Shown: positions 31,996-41,573 of the stretch, in pieces | Position numbering within the stretch: position 1 is the stretch's first letter | Layout of the letters: each line of letters begins with the position of its first letter | Program-made: the position numbers and the translations under genes | The notes under the pieces: model-generated | Databases searched by the model: none | What the model was told of the DNA's origin: nothing | The model's input: the letters and a program-made list of their open reading frames with translations, nothing else | From: Bradyrhizobium paxllaeri | GTDB taxonomy: Bacteria > Pseudomonadota > Alphaproteobacteria > Rhizobiales > Xanthobacteraceae | Direction of reading: 5' to 3' | Length of the DNA stretch: 64,000 nucleotides | Assembly (NCBI RefSeq): GCF_001693515.2 | Contig: NZ_CP042968.1 | Span: forward strand, 6,386,001-6,450,000

Positions 31996-32843
31996 CCCTG
32001 CGGCGTCAGCCCGAGGCGTTTGGCGACGATCCTGTCGATTGTGCGCTTGGGCAACACGGCAGCCATGAACAGCTGCATCGGATCAGGCGTGATTGTGTAG
32101 CGCACTTTCGGCTTCGGCAGCGTCAAGGCCTCGAAAACCTTCTCGGCAATCATCTCGGCCGGCAATCCCTTCGCACCAAGCGCAAGCATATAGGCGCGGA
32201 TCTTTTCCAGCGCCGGCAAATACGGCGAGTTCTTGTAGGGCGAGATGTCGACCTCCTCGGCCTTGCTCCAGATCGGCGTCTTGACCGCGCCCGGCGCGAT
32301 GATGATGACGTCGATCCCGAACAGCATCAGCTCGCGGCGCAGGCTCTCCGACAATCCCTCGATGGCGTGCTTGGAGGCGGAATAGGCCGAGGTCATCGGA
32401 TTGCCGTTCTTGCCGGCGACCGAGGAGATCATCACGATCCGTCCCTTCGGCCCCTTCAGGGTCGGATCGGAGCCGAGCAGCGGCCCGAACGCCTGGGTCG
32501 CGATGATCGGCCCGATGAAATTGACCTCCATCTGGCGGCGGAATTCGTCGGCGGCGAGCTCCAGCACCGGACCTGACACCGCGATCCCGGCATTGTTGAC
32601 GAGGCCGGCCAGCGTTTCGCCATTCAGGACGGCGCGAACCTCGCGCCCGGCGGCCAGCACCGCGGCCTCGTCGGTGACGTCGAAGATCAGCGGCGTGAAG
32701 CTCGGCCCGAACTCGCCTTTGAGGCGGTCGGCGTCGGCCTGCTTGCGGACGCTGCCGAACACGCGGAAGCCGCGGTCGAGCAGCAATTTTGCACTGGCCC
32801 AGCCGATGCCGGTGGAAGCGCCGGTGACGACGACAGATCTCAT
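31992..32843 (-). CDS. Short-chain dehydrogenase/reductase
   Basis: A 283-residue classical SDR. The cofactor motif is TGASTGIGWASA (7-18), NNAG follows in GLVNNAGIAVSG, and the active site is MISSVAGKNGNPMTSAYSASKHAIEG with Ser, Tyr and Lys in normal spacing. The long C-terminal part (about 190-283) is like retinol/17-beta-HSD-type SDRs. First gene of a unit with the LprI-like and small hypothetical genes. Substrate unknown. Confidence 0.9.
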   Translation of the reverse strand: MRSVVVTGASTGIGWASAKLLLDRGFRVFGSVRKQADADRLKGEFGPSFTPLIFDVTDEAAVLAAGREVRAVLNGETLAGLVNNAGIAVSGPVLELAADEFRRQMEVNFIGPIIATQAFGPLLGSDPTLKGPKGRIVMISSVAGKNGNPMTSAYSASKHAIEGLSESLRRELMLFGIDVIIIAPGAVKTPIWSKAEEVDISPYKNSPYLPALEKIRAYMLALGAKGLPAEMIAEKVFEALTLPKPKVRYTITPDPMQLFMAAVLPKRTIDRIVAKRLGLTPQG

Positions 32844-33301
32844 GGTCCAAGCCCTTGGTCGGAGGTTTTAATGAAGTTCGTCGTGAAGGAATGCTTAAGC
32901 GCCGGTTGGCGTGCTTCCTTCGCGGGGTGCGTCCAGCCTTGACGGCGTCTTGTTCGGCAAGTTGCTATTCGATTTTTCCCGGGAACGGTTTGGTGAGGAT
33001 AGCAGCCGGACCGGGATACCGGAAGCGGCGCCGCAAGCCCGATCCTGTCAGACATGCGCGATTTATCGCGTGAAATCGCCGCATACGCCCCGATCGCCTT
33101 GGTAAAGCAATTCGCAACGCGGCATTTGCAATGCTCGGCATGCTTTCGACGTCGGCGTGGCCGACGGCGATCGAAATCCATGTATTGCCCGTTTCGGATG
33201 CAGCCACGTGTAGTCCTGCCCGGCCACGCCTTTAACGCGGGTGTAAGGCTCGGCTCGCCATGGTGTGCGCCAACCCATCAACAACCGACAGGCTGCCCAG
33301 A
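32844..33301. other. Gene-free stretch, nothing recognised
   Basis: A 458-bp divergent intergenic region between the SDR and DUF2336 genes. No repeat of the families seen elsewhere, no convincing small reading frame and no clear terminator were found. It must hold promoters for both flanking genes. Confidence 0.5.
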
Positions 33302-34408
33302 ATGGTGCAACAGCCCGCACACTCGATCATTGCCGAACTCGAAGACGCCGTCAGGGGCGGTTCATCCGCCAAGCGGGTGGAAACCCTGCGGCAGGTCACC
33401 GACCTCTTCCTCAACGACGGAGAACGTCTCAGCGACGACCAGGTCAAGGTCTTCGATGACGTGCTCTGCCTCCTGATCGCGCGCGTCGAAACGCGGGCCA
33501 AGGCGGAGCTTTCCAAACGGCTGGCGCCGCTCGACTACGCCCCGTTCGAGGTGATCCAGCATCTCGCCTGGGACGACGAGATCGAGGTCGCCAGCAATGT
33601 ACTGACCCATTCCAGCCGACTCGGCACCGACGTGCTGGTTGAAATCGCCAGCAGCAAGGGACAGGACCACCTGCTCGCGATTTCCGGCCGCGCCGAACTG
33701 CCCGCGGCGGTGACCGACGTCATCGTCGACCGCGGCGAAGGCCAGGTGATCCGCAAACTCGCCAACAATGCCGGCGCCAGGTTTTCCGACCAGGGCTTTT
33801 CCAGCATCGTCGCGCGCGCCGGTGCGGACGATGAGTTGGTCGAGGCCCTCGGCCTGCGCGCCGATTTCCCGCAAAAGTTCATGGGTGACCTGCTGCGCCG
33901 CGCCAAGGAGACGGTCCGCGCCCGGCTGCTCGCTATCGCGCCGCCCACGGTGCAGGAAGAGATCAAGCGGGTCCTGAACGACATCGCCCGCGAGGCGCCG
34001 CCCCCAAGCCGCAGCTTCGGCGTTGCCGAGGAGCTGGTGAAGCTGATGAAGGGGCTGAACGAACTCGACGATGCGGCGGTCTACAAATTCGCCGAATCGA
34101 ACAAGTTCGACGAGGTCACCGTAGCGCTGGCGGTTCTCAACGAAATGCCGGTGGAAATGACGGCCAGGCTGATGGAAGGGCCGCGGGCCGACCTGATCCT
34201 GATTCCCTGCCGCTCGGCGAAGCTGAACTGGCCGACGGTCGAGTCGATCCTGCGCAACCGGCCGGTCAAGCCAGCGATCAGCGAACAGACGCTGGAGATC
34301 GCGCAACGCGATTTCCGCAAGCTGTCGATGGAGACGGCCCAGCGCACCGTCCGCTTCTGGCAGTTGCACAACAAGATCGAGAAAGAGCCGATCATCCGGA
34401 CGCATTGA
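33302..34408 (+). CDS. DUF2336 domain-containing protein
   Basis: A 368-residue soluble, mainly helical protein of the DUF2336 family (alphaproteobacteria). Conserved features include LTDLFLNDGERLSDDQVKVFDDVLCLL (in this copy VTDLF...), a HEAT-like central repeat (WDDEIEVASNVLTHSSRLGTDVLVEIASSKGQDHLLAIS) and NRPVKPAISEQTLEIAQRDFRKLS. An in-frame ATG at 33260 would add 14 residues. The function of the family is not established. It stands alone between two gene-free stretches. Confidence 0.85.
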   Translation: MVQQPAHSIIAELEDAVRGGSSAKRVETLRQVTDLFLNDGERLSDDQVKVFDDVLCLLIARVETRAKAELSKRLAPLDYAPFEVIQHLAWDDEIEVASNVLTHSSRLGTDVLVEIASSKGQDHLLAISGRAELPAAVTDVIVDRGEGQVIRKLANNAGARFSDQGFSSIVARAGADDELVEALGLRADFPQKFMGDLLRRAKETVRARLLAIAPPTVQEEIKRVLNDIAREAPPPSRSFGVAEELVKLMKGLNELDDAAVYKFAESNKFDEVTVALAVLNEMPVEMTARLMEGPRADLILIPCRSAKLNWPTVESILRNRPVKPAISEQTLEIAQRDFRKLSMETAQRTVRFWQLHNKIEKEPIIRTH

Positions 34409-34811
34409 GTCCGGCCGGACAAGCGGCATCTATCAAGGTGCCGCTTCGCTGCGCTGATCCAACAGGTGAGCGCGCAGAACGTAGCGCTCCCGCGCCCGGC
34501 TCGCTTGAGGATCGGCCTGATCCGCGAGCGGCACACGCATCGAATGCAGATTAAGAACCCACGCTTTGAATCTGCAAACGCTGGCTTTTTCGTCGCTGAT
34601 GTAACTGGTGAGATTGCTTCGCGCCTAGAATGTGCGTGACGCATCAGTTCTTCGTTTCGGCGGGGCTGGCGTGCTGCGAGCGGCGCGTTGAAGAATGTGC
34701 TTGAAGCATCAATCCTTCAAGGAAACGGCGAGACCGCGGGGCGCGATCTCGCCGGATATTGTCGAGCAAGACTTAAGATTTGGTGTTTCAATACCGGTCT
34801 GCCCCGGAGCC
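34409..34811. other. Gene-free stretch before the REP/IS block
   Basis: 403 bp with no supported gene. A small palindromic segment (GATCGGCCTGATCCGCGAGCGG, about 34512-34533) is the only structure noted. The block ends at the REP pair that carries IS copy B. Confidence 0.45.
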
Positions 34812-34900
34812 GTAGGGTGGGCAAAGGCGCATCGCGCCGTGCCCACCATCTCTCCCAGGCGTCACCGTTAGTGGTGGGCACGCTGCGCTTTGCCCACCCT
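34812..34900. repeat. Paired REP (BIME), interrupted by IS copy B
   Basis: GTAGGGTGGGCAAAGGCGC at the left, and GCGCTTTGCCCACCCT at the right running into IS copy B. The missing terminal AC lies beyond the element at 36482-36483. The interruption point is the same base step as for IS copy A. Confidence 0.92.
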
Positions 34901-35028
34901 CATATGAGGCGTTTTGAGTCAAGCATCCCGACAGGGCTTGGATGTGATTTTTACGTTCGGTGGAGCGGCGGCGCGCGGAGCCATGCGTAGCGCAGCGTGC
35001 CGCCGCGGTCGGTGCGCTCAGGGACTGG

Positions 35029-35229
35029 CTTCCGGCGATTTATGCAGTTGCTCACTGCATCACCTCATATCCGGTCGGACCGCTGTGATCCGCACCCACA
35101 TTCCGCATGCATGCGGCGAGGAAGCCACGAGGATGAGACCCATCTACGAAACAGCCTGTTTGCTGGCCCAAGGGTGGCACGGTCACCATCCATCCCGCGC
35201 TGACCGCGGCAGATGCCGCGACGCTGACG
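35029..35229 (-). ncRNA. Candidate bridge RNA (seekRNA) of IS copy B
   Basis: The counterpart of the candidate at 3500-3700. The guide-like segments fall at 35171-35177 (right target), 35144-35148 (left target), 35100-35104 (element left end) and 35064-35070 (element right end). The same sequence-level evidence applies; transcription has not been observed. Confidence 0.58.
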
Positions 35230-35245
35230 CGTTCGTTGAAAGTGG

Positions 35246-36406
35246 TTAGATCTTTACGGCCTTGAGCACCGCGCCTTCCGGCACGAGACCGGTCGTGAGG
35301 TAGCGCCACAGCGCCACCATCAGCTTGCGCGCCAGGGCGACGATGGCGACGCGCTTGATGCGCTTGCCGGCATCGAGCGTGCGCTTGCGGTACTCCAAGG
35401 TCAGCTTGCTGTCCGGCTGATGCCGCAGCCACAGCCAGGCCAGTTCGATCGCGGCACAGCGGGCGCGCGGGTTGCCCGCCTTGCTGATGCCCTGGTCGCG
35501 GTCGATGCCGCCGCTCCGCCATGGACTGGGCGTCAGTCCGAAATAACTCCCGACCTCGCGGCGATTGCGGAAGTCCTTGTAGAACACCTCGCTGGTCAGC
35601 GTCGTCGCGAACGCCGGGCCGAGACATTTGAGCCGGCGCAGCAGTTCGCTGCGCCGGGTCATCTCGGCTTCCGCAGGCATTGGCTCCGCTGCGGCCGCCT
35701 CCTGCGCGAGCACGTCGAGCCGATCGCGCACCAGCATCAGCCGCGCGTGCTCGTGTCGGATCTCGCTCAGCATCCGCGGCGGCACCGCCTGGCCTTGCCA
35801 ATCCCGCTGCGTTGCCAGCCAGCTCAGCCAGTCGCGCCGCCGCGGGTTCCCGACCGCCATGCCCCGCAGCCGCAGCAGTGCCTTGATCCGGTTGGTGTGA
35901 GCGGTTTGCTCCTTGATCAGCCGGTCGCGTTCGCGGCTGCCGCGGCGGGCGTCCTCCTGTTCGGCTGCAGGCACCCGGACGATCCGCACCACCCGCGGCT
36001 CGCCGCGCAGATACGCCATCAGCGTGCGCAGCATCCGCTCGCCATCGATCCGGTCGGTCTTCACCCGCCGCGCCCGCTGGTCCACCGCAATGCTGGCGGG
36101 ATCAAACACGTAGTTCGTGATGCCGGCCGCCAGCAGCAGCCGGTGCAGCCAGAACCCGTCGTAGCCCGCCTCGTAGCAGCTCGCCACCGCCGGAACGCCT
36201 CCCAGCGTTCGAGCCGCCCGCTCCCGAACCCGACCCACCAACGCCAACAGCTCGGCATGATCGCCACCCTCCAGCTTGTGGTGCGATATCTTGTCCTTGT
36301 CCGGGCTGTGCAGCGCGACCCGCCAGCTCCGCTGGCTCAGTTCGATTGCAACGAAAATTGTGCCAATATGGCCGGCGGTGGGCGTGGCTACGGTGGATGC
36401 TTGCAT
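35246..36406 (-). CDS. IS110-family transposase (DEDD recombinase), copy B
   Basis: 386 residues, identical to the transposase of copy A and intact, with the same start context (GGAGAG before ATG). Its presence with an intact reading frame in both copies suggests recent activity or gene conversion. See copy A for domains. Confidence 0.95.
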   Translation of the reverse strand: MQASTVATPTAGHIGTIFVAIELSQRSWRVALHSPDKDKISHHKLEGGDHAELLALVGRVRERAARTLGGVPAVASCYEAGYDGFWLHRLLLAAGITNYVFDPASIAVDQRARRVKTDRIDGERMLRTLMAYLRGEPRVVRIVRVPAAEQEDARRGSRERDRLIKEQTAHTNRIKALLRLRGMAVGNPRRRDWLSWLATQRDWQGQAVPPRMLSEIRHEHARLMLVRDRLDVLAQEAAAAEPMPAEAEMTRRSELLRRLKCLGPAFATTLTSEVFYKDFRNRREVGSYFGLTPSPWRSGGIDRDQGISKAGNPRARCAAIELAWLWLRHQPDSKLTLEYRKRTLDAGKRIKRVAIVALARKLMVALWRYLTTGLVPEGAVLKAVKI

Positions 36407-36499
36407 CTGACTCTCCGAGGGGTTCGAGTGTGGAAACCCAAACCTTATCGGAAAGGCCACGCTCACCGCCTCATGGAATCTACCAGACCGGCGCTTGCC

Positions 36500-37558
<1,059 letters not shown>

Positions 37559-37666
37559 TCAGGCATTTGGGTGGGTGGTGACCGCCGGTCGCCCGCGAAT
37601 TTCCGGCGTTGTCTAGAGCATTTTCCTGCCCATGGGAAACCCGTTTATGCATGGCCCGGTGCGGCA

Positions 37667-38272
37667 TCATGCGTCCATGAAGACCGGATAGAGCGAGGCC
37701 AGCAGCAGCACCGCCATGACGATGTTGAAGGCCCGCACCGCCCGGCGGGAGGTCAGGACCGGCCGCAGCGCGGTGCCGAACAGGGCCCAGGCGGTGCAGG
37801 ACAGGATCCCCAGCAGCAGGCTGAGGCCGACCTGGATCGCGATGTTCCAGGGATAGGCGGCGATCGCCGCATAGGCGGTGATGGTGCCGATCACCATGAC
37901 CCAGCCCTTGGCGTTGACCCACTGGAACATGGCCGCGCCCCAGAACGTCATCGGATGGCCGCGGCTTTTGTCCTCCTCGGCGGAAGGCGGTTCGGACATC
38001 GCGATCGCCCAGGCCAGATAGATCAGATAGGCCGCGCCGGCATATTTCAGGATGGTCTGCAGCACCGGATAGGCGATGAAGATGGTGCCAAGCCCAAGGC
38101 CGACCGCACCGACCATGAAGGCAAATCCGACCGTGATGCCGAGGATGTGGGGGATGGTCGGACGAAAGCCGTAAGTGAGCCCCGACGACAGCAGCATGAT
38201 GTTGTTCGGCCCTGGCGTGAAGAACATCACGGTGGCGAACATGACGAAGGCGATCAGTAGCGATTGCGACAT
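37667..38272 (-). CDS. LysE/RhtB family exporter
   Basis: A 201-residue membrane protein with six helices. The N-terminal MFFTPGPNNIMLLSSGLTYGFRPTIPHILGITVGFAFM is the diagnostic LysE/RhtB motif. It probably exports an amino acid or derivative. It lies between ilvC and an EamA-type transporter, 7 bp after the latter, in the extended ilv gene series. An amino-acid export role next to branched-chain synthesis is plausible but unproven. Confidence 0.9.
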   Translation of the reverse strand: MSQSLLIAFVMFATVMFFTPGPNNIMLLSSGLTYGFRPTIPHILGITVGFAFMVGAVGLGLGTIFIAYPVLQTILKYAGAAYLIYLAWAIAMSEPPSAEEDKSRGHPMTFWGAAMFQWVNAKGWVMVIGTITAYAAIAAYPWNIAIQVGLSLLLGILSCTAWALFGTALRPVLTSRRAVRAFNIVMAVLLLASLYPVFMDA

Positions 38273-38279
38273 GGGGGCC

Positions 38280-39170
38280 TCACGCGATCTTTGGCAGAAC
38301 TTGTTTTTCTGAAGCCTGGGTAGGTTTGGACAGCAGCATGACGGCGATGCCGCCGACCACGGTGATCATGCCGGCGAGCCGCAGCGGCCCGAAGGTTTCA
38401 CCGAACACCACGCTCGAGGCCGCGGAACCGACGAATGGCACCAGCAGCGCGAACGGCACCACCTGCGCCGCCGGATAGTCCCGCAGCAGCCGGCCCCACA
38501 GCCAGTAGGCGATGCTGGTGGAGATGCCGCCGAGACCGATCATGCACATCAGGCCGGTGAGCGACATGTGGGTCAGCGCATGCCAGGTCGGCTGCAGGCC
38601 ATTGCTGACCAGCGTCAGCGCCAGCAGCGGAACCGCCGCGACTAAACACAGCCATGCGAACAGGTCGAACATCGGCACGCCCTGCGCGCGCCGGAGCAGC
38701 AGGTTGCCGGCCGCGAAGCTGAGCGGCGAGATCATCAATATGGCGAAAGCGCTGACGCTGAAATCGTAACCGACGGTGCCGCAGATCATCAGCAGGCCAA
38801 CCGTGGCGATGCCGATACCGACCGTCTGCCACGGGCCCGGTCGCTCGCGAAACAACAGCGCGGCAAAGCCGATGGTGAACAGCGCCTGGCTCTGCACGAT
38901 CACGCTGGAGAGGCCGACGGGAACGCCATGCGCGATAGCGAAGGCCTGCGCCAGAAACTGGCCGAGGAACAGTGTGAAGCTGATCGAGACCAGCACCGTC
39001 CACGAAACCTTCGGCCGCGCCACGAACAGGCACGGCAAGGCGGCGATGGAAAAGCGCAGCGTCGTCATCAGTTCCGGCGAAAACTCGTCGAGCGCGATCC
39101 GGCTGGCCACGAAAGCAAGGCCCCAGATCACCGCTACCAGCACGGCGATGCAGACATCCGCCGGTTTCAT
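38280..39170 (-). CDS. EamA/DMT family transporter
   Basis: A 296-residue membrane protein with ten helices in two EamA repeats (about 5-135 and 148-285). Typical segments are AVIWGLAFVASRIALDEFSP and the C-terminal PFALLVPFVGSAASSVVFGETFGPLRLAGMITVVGG. It resembles YdcZ/RhaT-type amino-acid or metabolite exporters (YedA-like). It follows the methyltransferase gene by 6 bp. The substrate is unknown. Confidence 0.9.
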   Translation of the reverse strand: MKPADVCIAVLVAVIWGLAFVASRIALDEFSPELMTTLRFSIAALPCLFVARPKVSWTVLVSISFTLFLGQFLAQAFAIAHGVPVGLSSVIVQSQALFTIGFAALLFRERPGPWQTVGIGIATVGLLMICGTVGYDFSVSAFAILMISPLSFAAGNLLLRRAQGVPMFDLFAWLCLVAAVPLLALTLVSNGLQPTWHALTHMSLTGLMCMIGLGGISTSIAYWLWGRLLRDYPAAQVVPFALLVPFVGSAASSVVFGETFGPLRLAGMITVVGGIAVMLLSKPTQASEKQVLPKIA

Positions 39171-39176
39171 TTTTTT

Positions 39177-39878
39177 CTAGCTCTGTTGGTCCGGCTTTGG
39201 CTTGCGCAGGAGATAGGTGCCGTGAAGCGGCGCGTGATAGTCGACCGATTCCAGCGTGAAGCCGATATCGGTCAGCATGCGCTCGATGACCCAGCCGAAG
39301 GTCGAGTACTCGTCGCGCATATGCGTGACCACGCCTTCGCGCTGGAAATCGTGGTTCTTGATGGTGAAATCGGCCCATTGGTCGACATCGCGCTCGACGC
39401 CGTCGGGCATGCTGACGAAGACGATGTCGCGCAGGTAGAAGTTCGCGCCGGGCTTCAGCGCGGCATAGATCCGCGCCAGCGCCACCGCTTTCCAGAAATC
39501 CGGCAGATGATGCAGCGTGAATTCGCTGACGATCAGATCGTAGGAATTGGGCTGGTAGGCAAAGCTCAGCATGCCGGCCGGCTGGGTGCGGATCGCGATC
39601 TTGCGGTCGCGGGCCTGGATATCGGCAAGCGCCAGCATGGCCGGCGATATGTCGATGGCATCGACCTCCGCCCCCATCAGCGCCGCTTCGCAAGCCAGCA
39701 CGCCGTTGCCGCAACCGATATCGGCCACCCGCCAGCCCGGCTGCACACCGAGCATGGTGAGCGCGGCGCGGGCACGCTCGTCGCTGTCGTCATGCCGGTC
39801 GTAGATCGAGGCGACCGCGCGATCGAGCCCGAGCCGCCTTCGTTGAGTGTAATACCAGTCACGCGCCAGCATGTTCAC
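39177..39878 (-). CDS. Class I SAM-dependent methyltransferase
   Basis: A 233-residue enzyme. The SAM motif I is VADIGCGNGVLACEAALMGAEVDAIDIS (about 49-76), motif II is YDLIVSEFTLHHLPD, and post-motif III is LKPGANFYLRDIVF. The acceptor is unknown. Its start overlaps the ilvN stop (ATGA), suggesting it is co-translated with the biosynthetic gene, although no metabolic link is apparent. Confidence 0.88.
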   Translation of the reverse strand: MNMLARDWYYTQRRRLGLDRAVASIYDRHDDSDERARAALTMLGVQPGWRVADIGCGNGVLACEAALMGAEVDAIDISPAMLALADIQARDRKIAIRTQPAGMLSFAYQPNSYDLIVSEFTLHHLPDFWKAVALARIYAALKPGANFYLRDIVFVSMPDGVERDVDQWADFTIKNHDFQREGVVTHMRDEYSTFGWVIERMLTDIGFTLESVDYHAPLHGTYLLRKPKPDQQS

Positions 39879-40417
39879 ATCCCCTCAGGCCCACGCCCGA
39901 TTGCGGCAACGCCAGTGCGCGATACCTCGAGAAGGCCGAGCGGGCGCATCAGGTCGATAAATTGACTGATCTTCGATGAGTTGCCTGTGATCTCGAACAC
40001 AAAACTTTCGGTCGTGGCGTCGATCACGCGGGCGCGGAACGCATCCGCCAATCGCAGCGCCTCGACCCGGCTGTCGCCGCGGCCGACCACCTTCACCATG
40101 GCGAGTTCCCGCTCGATCGAGCGGCCGGTGATCGTCATGTCGACGACGCGGTAGACCGGGATCATGCGGTCGAGCTGGTGCTTGATCTGCTCGATCACCA
40201 TCGGCGTACCCGTGGTGACGATGGTGATGCGCGAGAGATGTTTCTGGCTCTCGGTCTCGGAGACGGTGAGACTGTCGATGTTGTAGCCGCGGCCGGAGAA
40301 CAGGCCGATCACGCGCGCGAGCACACCGGGCTCGTTCTGCACCAACACCGAGAGCGTGTGCGTCTCGTTGGGATCGTGGCGCTCTTCCAGGAAGTAGGCG
40401 GATGCGGGCTGGTTCAT
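39875..40417 (-). CDS. ilvN: Acetolactate synthase small (regulatory) subunit
   Basis: A 180-residue regulatory subunit. An ACT domain (about 20-95: HTLSVLVQNEPGVLARVIGLFSGRGYNIDSLTVSETE) binds valine. The C-terminal half (about 100-175: REL.MVKVVGRGDSRVEALRLADAFRARVIDATTESFVFEITG) activates the catalytic subunit. The start at 40417 precedes the ACT domain; 20 extra upstream residues look non-native. Pairs with ilvB at 41574, with a dehydratase gene between them. Confidence 0.96.
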   Translation of the reverse strand: MNQPASAYFLEERHDPNETHTLSVLVQNEPGVLARVIGLFSGRGYNIDSLTVSETESQKHLSRITIVTTGTPMVIEQIKHQLDRMIPVYRVVDMTITGRSIERELAMVKVVGRGDSRVEALRLADAFRARVIDATTESFVFEITGNSSKISQFIDLMRPLGLLEVSRTGVAAIGRGPEGM

Positions 40418-40442
40418 GGTCGTCCCCTTACATGTCCTCTCG

Positions 40443-41429
40443 TTACGCCATCGCCCGTTGCGCGGCTGCCGTGACATCCGTCCCGACCCATTTTCGGAAC
40501 AGATCGAAATCGATATTGCCGCCTGACAGGATCAGGCCGACACGCTTGCCGGCGAGCTTTTGCTTTTCCTGCAGCGCGGCGGCGAGCGCGGCTGCGCCGG
40601 CGCCTTCGGCCAGATTGTGCGTATCGGTCCAGTAGGCGCGGATCGCGGCGCCGACCTCATCGTCGGTCACCTGCACGATGCGCGAGGCGCCCTTGCGGAT
40701 GAGCGCGAAGGCGTCCGGATCGGGAATGCGCGTCGCCATGCCGTCGGCCAGCGTGTTGCTGGTTTCGGTGGTCACGATCTTTCCCGCAGCAAAGGACAGC
40801 GCGTAGGACGGCGCTTCGGTCGATTGCACGCCGACGATTTCCGTCTTCAGCCCGAGCAGGTCGCGCGCCATGATGCAGCCGGAGATGCCGGAGCCCTGCC
40901 CGATCGGCACGTAGAGAATGTCGAGGTCGGGCGCGGCGCGGAACAGTTCGAGCGCGTAGGTGGCGACGCCGAGCACGAGATCCCTGTGGAACGACGGCAC
41001 CATGTGCAGGCCGGCGAACTGGGCGCGGCGCTGGGCTTCTTCGGCTGCCGCCTGAAAATCCTCGCCGTGCTCGACCAGCTCGGCGCCGAACGCGCGCATG
41101 GCGCGGTTCTTCTCCACCGAATTGCCTGATGGCACGTAGATCACCGCCGGAACGCCGTGACGGGAAGCCGCGAACGCCAGGCTCTGGCCGTGATTGCCGC
41201 GGGTGGCGGAAATGATCCCGGGCGTATTCGGCCGCTCGCGCTTCAGCCGGTCGAGATAGACCAGCCCGCCGCGCACCTTGAAAGCGCCGATCGGCGTGTG
41301 GTTCTCGTGCTTGACCACGACGCGCGTCCCCAGCCGCTGCGCGAGCAGCGGCCAGGCATGCGCCGGCGTCGGCGGCACCGCCTGCCCCACAATCCCATGC
41401 GCGCGTTCGAGCTCTGCGAGGTCAAACAC
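40443..41429 (-). CDS. Threonine/serine dehydratase (PLP-dependent), regulatory domain absent
   Basis: A 328-residue fold-type II PLP enzyme. The lysine motif is HTPIGAFKVRGGLVYL, the phosphate-binding segment is PIGQGSGISG, and ATRGNHGQSLAFAA binds substrate. The C-terminal ACT-like domain of biosynthetic IlvA is absent, so it resembles the catabolic TdcB type. The start is taken as the GTG at 41427-41429 with GAGGAT upstream; a further upstream frame would translate part of a palindromic repeat. It sits between ilvB and ilvN and could supply 2-oxobutanoate for isoleucine. Confidence 0.88.
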   Translation of the reverse strand: MFDLAELERAHGIVGQAVPPTPAHAWPLLAQRLGTRVVVKHENHTPIGAFKVRGGLVYLDRLKRERPNTPGIISATRGNHGQSLAFAASRHGVPAVIYVPSGNSVEKNRAMRAFGAELVEHGEDFQAAAEEAQRRAQFAGLHMVPSFHRDLVLGVATYALELFRAAPDLDILYVPIGQGSGISGCIMARDLLGLKTEIVGVQSTEAPSYALSFAAGKIVTTETSNTLADGMATRIPDPDAFALIRKGASRIVQVTDDEVGAAIRAYWTDTHNLAEGAGAAALAAALQEKQKLAGKRVGLILSGGNIDFDLFRKWVGTDVTAAAQRAMA

Positions 41430-41451
41430 TTCTCGATCCTCTCGTATGCTC

Positions 41452-41550
41452 GTCATCCCCGCGAATGCGGGGATCCAGTATTCCAGAGACGTTCGAAATG
41501 AATCGAGATGCCACGGCGTACTGGATTGCCCGATCAAGCCGGGCGATGAC
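41452..41550. repeat. Palindromic repeat, GTCATCCCCGC family
   Basis: Bounded by GTCATCCCCGCGAATGCGGG and CAAGCCGGGCGATGAC, with the inner pair GATCCAGTA/GTACTGGAT. It lies between ilvB and the dehydratase gene and so would form a hairpin in the mRNA between two operon genes. Confidence 0.85.
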
Positions 41551-41573
41551 AGCGGAATATGTGTCTGGCGACC

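Larger units (their letters stand above)
34901..36481 (-). mobile_element. IS110-family (IS1111-like) insertion sequence, copy B
   Basis: The second 1,581-bp copy, in inverted orientation to copy A, with the same ends. Translations in several frames across the element are identical to copy A, so the two are almost certainly identical in DNA and recently moved. The left flank (36482-36499) separates it from the ilvC stop codon by only 18 bp. Inserted at the outer edge of a REP pair, with its 3' end facing the REP body, exactly as in copy A. Confidence 0.93.

Noticed and set aside
33054..33476. A 140-codon frame spanning the DUF2336 gene start
   Set aside because: Arg/Ser/Pro-rich, out of frame with the real gene and without homology-like features.
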